From JBHGBM01 sp041946965 (GTDB taxonomy: Bacteria > Acidobacteriota > Terriglobia > Bryobacterales > Bryobacteraceae), in assembly GCA_041946965.1 (NCBI GenBank), contig JBHGBM010000118.1:1-11544 (forward strand): DNA of 11,544 bases. Reading direction: 5' to 3'. The stretch's first letter is position 1. Every line of letters starts with the position of its first letter. The translations under genes were made by a program, and so were the position numbers. Below are positions 8,574 through 11,544 of this stretch, piece by piece. Below the pieces are notes generated by a model. The model made no database searches, was not told the DNA's origin, and saw only the letters and a list, made by a program, of their open reading frames with translations.

Positions 8574-9689
8574 TCAGATGCGCATCGGCATCACTACGTA
8601 GCGATACTGCTCCGCGCCTTCTCCGGCGGGACGCATCTCTCCGGCGCTCTTCTGATCCTTCAGTTGGAAGGTAATCTGGTCCTGCGTGATCGCCCTCAGG
8701 AAATCCAGCAGGTAGTGGGCGTTGAAGCCGATCTCGAGTTCCGGCCCGCTGTACTCGCAGGGCACGCTCTCCTCGCTCTCGCCGGTCTCCGCCGAAGAGG
8801 AGAAAACCCGGACCTCGCCCGCCGCGAACTGCACCCGGATCGAGCGCGACCGCTCATCGGCGAACTGCGCCACGCGCTCGATGGCCGAACGGATCTCCTC
8901 CCGGTTGATCTTTACTTCGTGCGGGCTCTCCTTCGGCAGGACCCGCTCGAAGTCCGGGAAGTTGCCCGTGAGCTTGCGCGTGATCAGCAGCCGCTGGCCT
9001 ATACGGAAGAAAAGGTGGTTCTCGCTTCCAGCAACCACGGCTTTATCTTCATCGCCGCTCTGGTCAGCAAGCTTCAGGATCTCCGTCATGCCCTTTTTAG
9101 GCACCAGGGCGCGAAACGTCTTGGTCATCTCCTGCATGCTCTCCGGATGCGCCTGGACGAACGCCAGCCGGTGGCCGTCGGTGGCGACCATGACGATCTC
9201 TCCCGGCTTCAGCAACAGTAGAGCGCCGTTCAGCGTAAACCGCGTTTCCTCGGTGGAGATCGCAAAACCCGTCCGCGTAATCATGGAAGCTAACAGCTTT
9301 ACCGGAACCTCCGCTATCGATTCCGGCATTTGCGGCAGCTCCGGAAAACTCTCGCGGGACATCCCCGCCATGCGGGTCTTCGAGCGGCCGCATGTCAGGC
9401 TGGCCCAGTGATTCTCAAGGAACTTCACATTGACATCTGCATCCGGGAGCAAACGAACATAATCCAACAGCCTGCGTGCTGGAATCGTGCCGCTGCCCTC
9501 TTTCTTGACCCGGGCGGGGAATTCGCAGCGGATACCCAACTCCAGGTCGGTTGCAGTCAGGACCACCCGGTCTCCCGCGGTTTCCAACAGGACATTGGAA
9601 AGGATCGGGATGGTGGTCTTTTTTTCGACTACCCCCTGCGAGAGGCTCAGTTCTCGTACCAGATCAGCCTTGCTAACAGTGAATTCCAT
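8574..9689 (-). CDS. dnaN: DNA polymerase III subunit beta (sliding clamp)
   Basis: The beta clamp is a ring-shaped homodimer that tethers polymerase III and other enzymes to DNA. The 371 residues fit three repeated clamp domains and the usual length of about 366-380. Family landmarks are MEFTVSKADL at the start, TTIPILSNVLL (25-35), ATDLELGI (46-53), FPELP (115-119), TDGHRLA (170-176), KLTGNFPDFERVLP (239-252) and the C-terminal YVVMPMRI, which lines the protein-binding cleft. ATG 9689 is preferred over an in-frame ATG at 9740 because it matches the family start and has TAGGAG 10 bases upstream (9705-9700). It lies downstream of dnaA across the putative origin and just upstream of gyrB. Transcription from the TATAAT promoter at 9782-9810 would give a leader of about 86 bases. 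Confidence 0.97.
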   Translation of the reverse strand: MEFTVSKADLVRELSLSQGVVEKKTTIPILSNVLLETAGDRVVLTATDLELGIRCEFPARVKKEGSGTIPARRLLDYVRLLPDADVNVKFLENHWASLTCGRSKTRMAGMSRESFPELPQMPESIAEVPVKLLASMITRTGFAISTEETRFTLNGALLLLKPGEIVMVATDGHRLAFVQAHPESMQEMTKTFRALVPKKGMTEILKLADQSGDEDKAVVAGSENHLFFRIGQRLLITRKLTGNFPDFERVLPKESPHEVKINREEIRSAIERVAQFADERSRSIRVQFAAGEVRVFSSSAETGESEESVPCEYSGPELEIGFNAHYLLDFLRAITQDQITFQLKDQKSAGEMRPAGEGAEQYRYVVMPMRI

Positions 9690-9724
9690 TCCGCCACAGC
9701 TCCTATCCTTTACCGGCTTGTGAA

Positions 9725-9751
9725 CATGAATACGGAACAACAGGATTCATG
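9725..9751. repeat. Inverted repeat in the dnaN leader
   Basis: CATGAAT (9725-9731) and ATTCATG (9745-9751) form a perfect 7-bp stem with a 13-base loop. It lies within the expected dnaN 5' leader, between the predicted transcription start and the Shine-Dalgarno. It might affect dnaN translation or be an origin element; function is unknown. Confidence 0.45.
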
Positions 9752-9781
9752 GGGCCTGTGCAAATGTTGAAATCTACCTAA

Positions 9782-9810
9782 ATTATACCAAAATATAGCA
9801 CTTTTGAGAA
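9782..9810 (-). promoter_or_regulatory. Promoter of dnaN (and probably gyrB)
   Basis: On the minus strand, TATAAT (9787-9782, perfect -10) follows TTCTCA (9810-9805, 4 of 6 for -35) at the ideal 17-base spacing. Transcription would start near 9775. It lies in the most AT-rich stretch of the dnaA-dnaN gap, so promoter and origin unwinding functions may share this DNA. Confidence 0.6.
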
Positions 9811-9814
9811 CCAG

Positions 9815-9844
9815 CACCTGCGGAATCCAGGTGGACGCAGGCTG
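9815..9844. repeat. Overlapping inverted repeats in the dnaA-dnaN gap
   Basis: CACCTG (9815-9820) pairs with CAGGTG (9828-9833), loop 7. CCTGCG (9817-9822) pairs with CGCAGG (9836-9841), loop 13; the second stem can extend with CAG (9812-9814) to CTG (9842-9844) past a two-base bulge. The two stems exclude each other. Candidate roles are a dnaA transcript end or an origin structural element; there is no T-tract for a standard terminator. Confidence 0.45.
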
Positions 9845-9866
9845 CAAATAAACCGCTTGCCGGGAG

Positions 9867-9875
9867 TTCTCCACA
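9867..9875 (+). promoter_or_regulatory. DnaA box-like 9-mer
   Basis: TTCTCCACA matches 8 of 9 bases of TTATCCACA. It lies on the strand opposite to the other two strong boxes, within the dnaA-dnaN gap. Confidence 0.5.
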
Positions 9876-9903
9876 GACGCCACAACCGGATTTGGGCTGT
9901 CCT

Positions 9904-9912
9904 TGTGGAAAA
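9904..9912 (-). promoter_or_regulatory. DnaA box-like 9-mer (best relaxed match)
   Basis: The minus strand reads TTTTCCACA, 8 of 9 with TTATCCACA and a full match to TTWTNCACA. It lies about 11 bases beyond the dnaA stop codon. Confidence 0.6.
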
Positions 9913-9922
9913 AGAGATAAGT

Positions 9923-11227
9923 TCATTGTAATGAGTCTATGAGACTGTGGATCATCCTGTTTAAATCTGGGTCGGAATGGCGCAGCCGGTCGATCTTCTG
10001 TATGGAGTGCATGACCGTGGTGTGGTGCTTGCCTCCAAACGCCCGGCCAATTTCCGGAAGCGATGCCGGCGTCAGTTCCTTCACCAGGTACATGGCGATT
10101 TGCCGCGGGTACACTACATTTTTTGCGTTGCTCTTTTCCTTCAGGTGCGCCTGCTTAACGTTGAAACGTTCCGCAACCGCTTTCTGAACGCTATCGATGG
10201 TGATTTTGCGTTCCTGCGCCTGTACGATGTTGCGCAGAACCTGTTGAGCCATTGAGATGTTGATCGGCGTGCCGGTCAGGGAGGAGTAGGCGATCAGCTT
10301 CACCAGCGCGCCCTCCAACTCCCGCACGTTCGACTTGGTCTTCGACGCCATGAAGATGCGCACATCCTCGGGCAGCCGGACGCTTTCCGCTTCCGCCTTC
10401 TTGTCCAGGATGGCCATCTTGGTTTCCAGGTCCGGCGGTTGAATATCCGCCAGCAACCCCCATTCGAACCGCGACCGCAGCCGCTCCACCAACCCGGGCA
10501 CTTCCTTGGGTGGAGCGTCGCAGGAAATCACGATCTGCTTCTGGTGCTCGTGCAGTTCGTTGAACGTGTGGAAGAACTCTTCCTGCGTGCGTTCCTTGTT
10601 GCCGAGAAGTTGAATATCGTCCACCAGCAGAGCATCCGCGCAGCGATATCGCTGGTGGAACGAAGCCATGCGGTCCAGACGGATGCAGGTGATCATCTCG
10701 TTCATGAACCGCTCGCTTGTCGTGTAGACCACCCGCATGGAGGGATAGTTGTCCATCAGCGCCCGTCCCACGGCGTGCATCAGGTGCGTCTTACCCATCC
10801 CCACGCCGCCGTACAGGAACAGCGGGTTATACGCCCGTGAGGGATTCGTCGCAACCGAGCGCGCCGCCGCGTGGGCGAACTGGTTGCAGGCGCCTACCAC
10901 GAACGTGTCGAAGGTAAACTTGGGATTCAGTTGCGATGCCCCGTTATCGAGTTCCATCACTTCGCTGCGGAGCATGTGATTGCCGCTGGAACTCCTGCCC
11001 ACCACGTAGGCCACCTCGGAGATGCGCAGACCGAGATTGCGGATGATCCCGGAGACGTAGCCCGAGTACTCGGACTCCATCCACGCCTTCGTGTCTTCGT
11101 CGGGAACATTCACCAGCAGGACGCTGCCATCCATGCCCGCAAAACTCGTGCGGCTCACCCAATTGTGAAAACTCTCGGCGCTGAGCCGTTGTTCCAGTTG
11201 TCGTCTGATTTGATCCCAAGGATTCAT
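9923..11227 (-). CDS. dnaA: Chromosomal replication initiator protein DnaA
   Basis: DnaA binds DnaA boxes, forms an ATP-dependent filament at oriC, melts DNA and recruits the helicase. The 434 residues contain domain I (about 1-75, WDQIRRQLEQRLSAESFHNWV), a short linker and an AAA+ domain starting at about 103 (NPKFTFDTFVVG). Walker A GGVGMGKT is at 140-147, Walker B LLVDD at 200-204 and sensor II VRELEGAL at 301-308. The domain IV helix-turn-helix runs about 342-434, with RQIAMYL at 375-381 and the signature GGKHHTTVMHS at 398-408. The signature has H401 where E. coli has the base-contacting D433. ATG 11227 is chosen because it begins the conserved domain I; the in-frame ATG at 11323 would add 32 residues without family likeness. 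No clear Shine-Dalgarno is visible. Gene order dnaA, dnaN, gyrB on one strand supports the call. Confidence 0.97.
   Translation of the reverse strand: MNPWDQIRRQLEQRLSAESFHNWVSRTSFAGMDGSVLLVNVPDEDTKAWMESEYSGYVSGIIRNLGLRISEVAYVVGRSSSGNHMLRSEVMELDNGASQLNPKFTFDTFVVGACNQFAHAAARSVATNPSRAYNPLFLYGGVGMGKTHLMHAVGRALMDNYPSMRVVYTTSERFMNEMITCIRLDRMASFHQRYRCADALLVDDIQLLGNKERTQEEFFHTFNELHEHQKQIVISCDAPPKEVPGLVERLRSRFEWGLLADIQPPDLETKMAILDKKAEAESVRLPEDVRIFMASKTKSNVRELEGALVKLIAYSSLTGTPINISMAQQVLRNIVQAQERKITIDSVQKAVAERFNVKQAHLKEKSNAKNVVYPRQIAMYLVKELTPASLPEIGRAFGGKHHTTVMHSIQKIDRLRHSDPDLNRMIHSLIDSLQ
9946..9954 (-). promoter_or_regulatory. DnaA box-like 9-mer inside dnaA 3' end
   Basis: The minus strand reads TGATCCACA, 8 of 9 with TTATCCACA. 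It is encoded within the last codons of dnaA, so it may be coincidental, but it is close to the other boxes. Confidence 0.4.
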
Positions 11228-11489
11228 GTCGAATTGCCAAAGCCGGCGGAACGGCACGGAAGAGTGGTGTCCGCTGGTAAAACGAGAGAATGCCGGTTTT
11301 CGACCGAGAATGTAGTCTAACACAACGCCGGGCGCCGGGATGCACAGGGAAAGTCTTGCGTTCCGAATTACTTAGCGGACATTTGTGCCTCGCTGGAAGT
11401 TGCGGTAAAATCAGGGTTTGCTCTTGGGACGCGGGCGGGACGTTTGACACCCGGCGGCATCCTGAAGGAAAATAAAATTTCTCGGTCGA
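11228..11489. other. Intergenic region between dnaA and tRNA-Gly
   Basis: These 262 bases hold the divergent upstream regions of dnaA (minus) and tRNA-Gly (plus). I see a tandem 7-base repeat CGCCGGG (11326-11339) and the tRNA promoter near the right end, but no convincing dnaA promoter and no cluster of DnaA boxes. No protein-coding gene is supported here. Confidence 0.6.
11444..11473 (+). promoter_or_regulatory. Promoter of tRNA-Gly
   Basis: TTGACA at 11444-11449 is a perfect -35 box. GAAAAT at 11468-11473 (4 of 6) lies 18 bases downstream as -10, putting the start near 11480, about 10 bases before the tRNA. TAAAAT at 11473-11478 is a better -10 match but its 23-base spacing is too long for this -35. 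Confidence 0.5.
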
Positions 11490-11544
11490 GCGGGAGTAAC
11501 TCAGTTGGTAGAGTGCGACCTTGCCAAGGTCGATGTCGCGGGTT
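11490..11544 (+). tRNA. tRNA-Gly(GCC), 5' part, cut by window end
   Basis: The cloverleaf can be followed from the acceptor strand GCGGGAG (11490-11496) through the D arm ACTC/GAGT with AGTTGGTA loop (11499-11514). The anticodon stem CGACC/GGTCG (11516-11520, 11528-11532) encloses the 7-base loop TTGCCAA, giving anticodon GCC (11523-11525), glycine. The variable loop ATGTC and T-stem GCGGG follow, and the window ends at GTT in the T arm. The 3' acceptor strand is outside. Confidence 0.95.

Larger units (their letters stand above)
9757..9954. other. Putative origin of replication (oriC), dnaA-dnaN region
   Basis: The region between dnaA and dnaN, a common oriC location, contains three 9-mers each one mismatch from the DnaA box TTATCCACA: 9867-9875 (TTCTCCACA), 9904-9912 (TGTGGAAAA) and 9946-9954 (TGTGGATCA). 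A weaker TGTGCAAAT lies at 9757-9765. A 30-base AT-rich segment (about 9778-9808) could be the unwinding element. Overlapping inverted repeats lie between it and the boxes. The box at 9904 fully matches the relaxed TTWTNCACA consensus. The last box is inside the dnaA 3' end. Evidence is cluster plus context; no experimental or skew data are available. The tRNA-dnaA gap showed no comparable cluster. Confidence 0.6.

Noticed and set aside
11228..11323. In-frame ATG upstream extension of dnaA
   Set aside because: The added 32 residues lack similarity to DnaA domain I, which begins at the ATG at 11227.
11228..11443. Alternative oriC upstream of dnaA
   Set aside because: Only poor matches to the DnaA box (7 of 9 or less) and no AT-rich element comparable to the dnaA-dnaN gap.

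Overview
The window is a GC-rich, gene-dense piece of bacterial core chromosome. It is dominated by replication, recombination and topology genes and very probably lies at or beside the origin of replication. The GC-rich coding, a Tat-targeted sugar isomerase, an Rrf2 regulator with an IscR-like cysteine set, and a GyrB with the large TOPRIM insert would fit an Acidobacteriota-like organism (Bryobacterales/Solibacter type). That assignment is inference from general familiarity, not shown by the sequence.

Layout: the left end holds the 3' part of the signal recognition particle RNA gene (ffs). It is followed on the + strand by the compact cluster dnaX, ybaB/ebfC, recR (93-2596). recR runs tail-to-tail into, and overlaps by 41 bases, a minus-strand MtaB-type tRNA methylthiotransferase gene (to 3872). 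Next on the minus strand is a Tat-signal-bearing L-fucose/L-arabinose-isomerase-like protein (3918-5426). A 175-base divergent intergenic region separates it from a + strand Rrf2 regulator (5602-6087). The Rrf2 gene converges on gyrB across a perfect 11-bp GC hairpin.

The right half is the minus-strand series dnaA, dnaN, gyrB (11227 down to 6121), with only 32 bases between dnaN and gyrB and no recF. The 233-base dnaA-dnaN gap holds near-consensus DnaA boxes, an AT-rich stretch with a perfect TATAAT, and overlapping inverted repeats; it is the best oriC candidate. At the right edge is the 5' part of a tRNA-Gly(GCC) gene on the + strand, behind a TTGACA-type promoter.

Functionally, DnaA opens the origin, the DnaX clamp loader loads the DnaN clamp, gyrase removes supercoils, and RecR and YbaB act in gap repair and nucleoid structure. 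SRP RNA, tRNA-Gly and MtaB belong to translation and protein targeting. The isomerase and Rrf2 genes are the only accessory-looking members.

I found no mobile element, CRISPR array, toxin-antitoxin pair or defence system. The most interesting points are the putative oriC, the missing recF, the Cys-rich leader of the Tat isomerase, and several overlapping signals at gene junctions.
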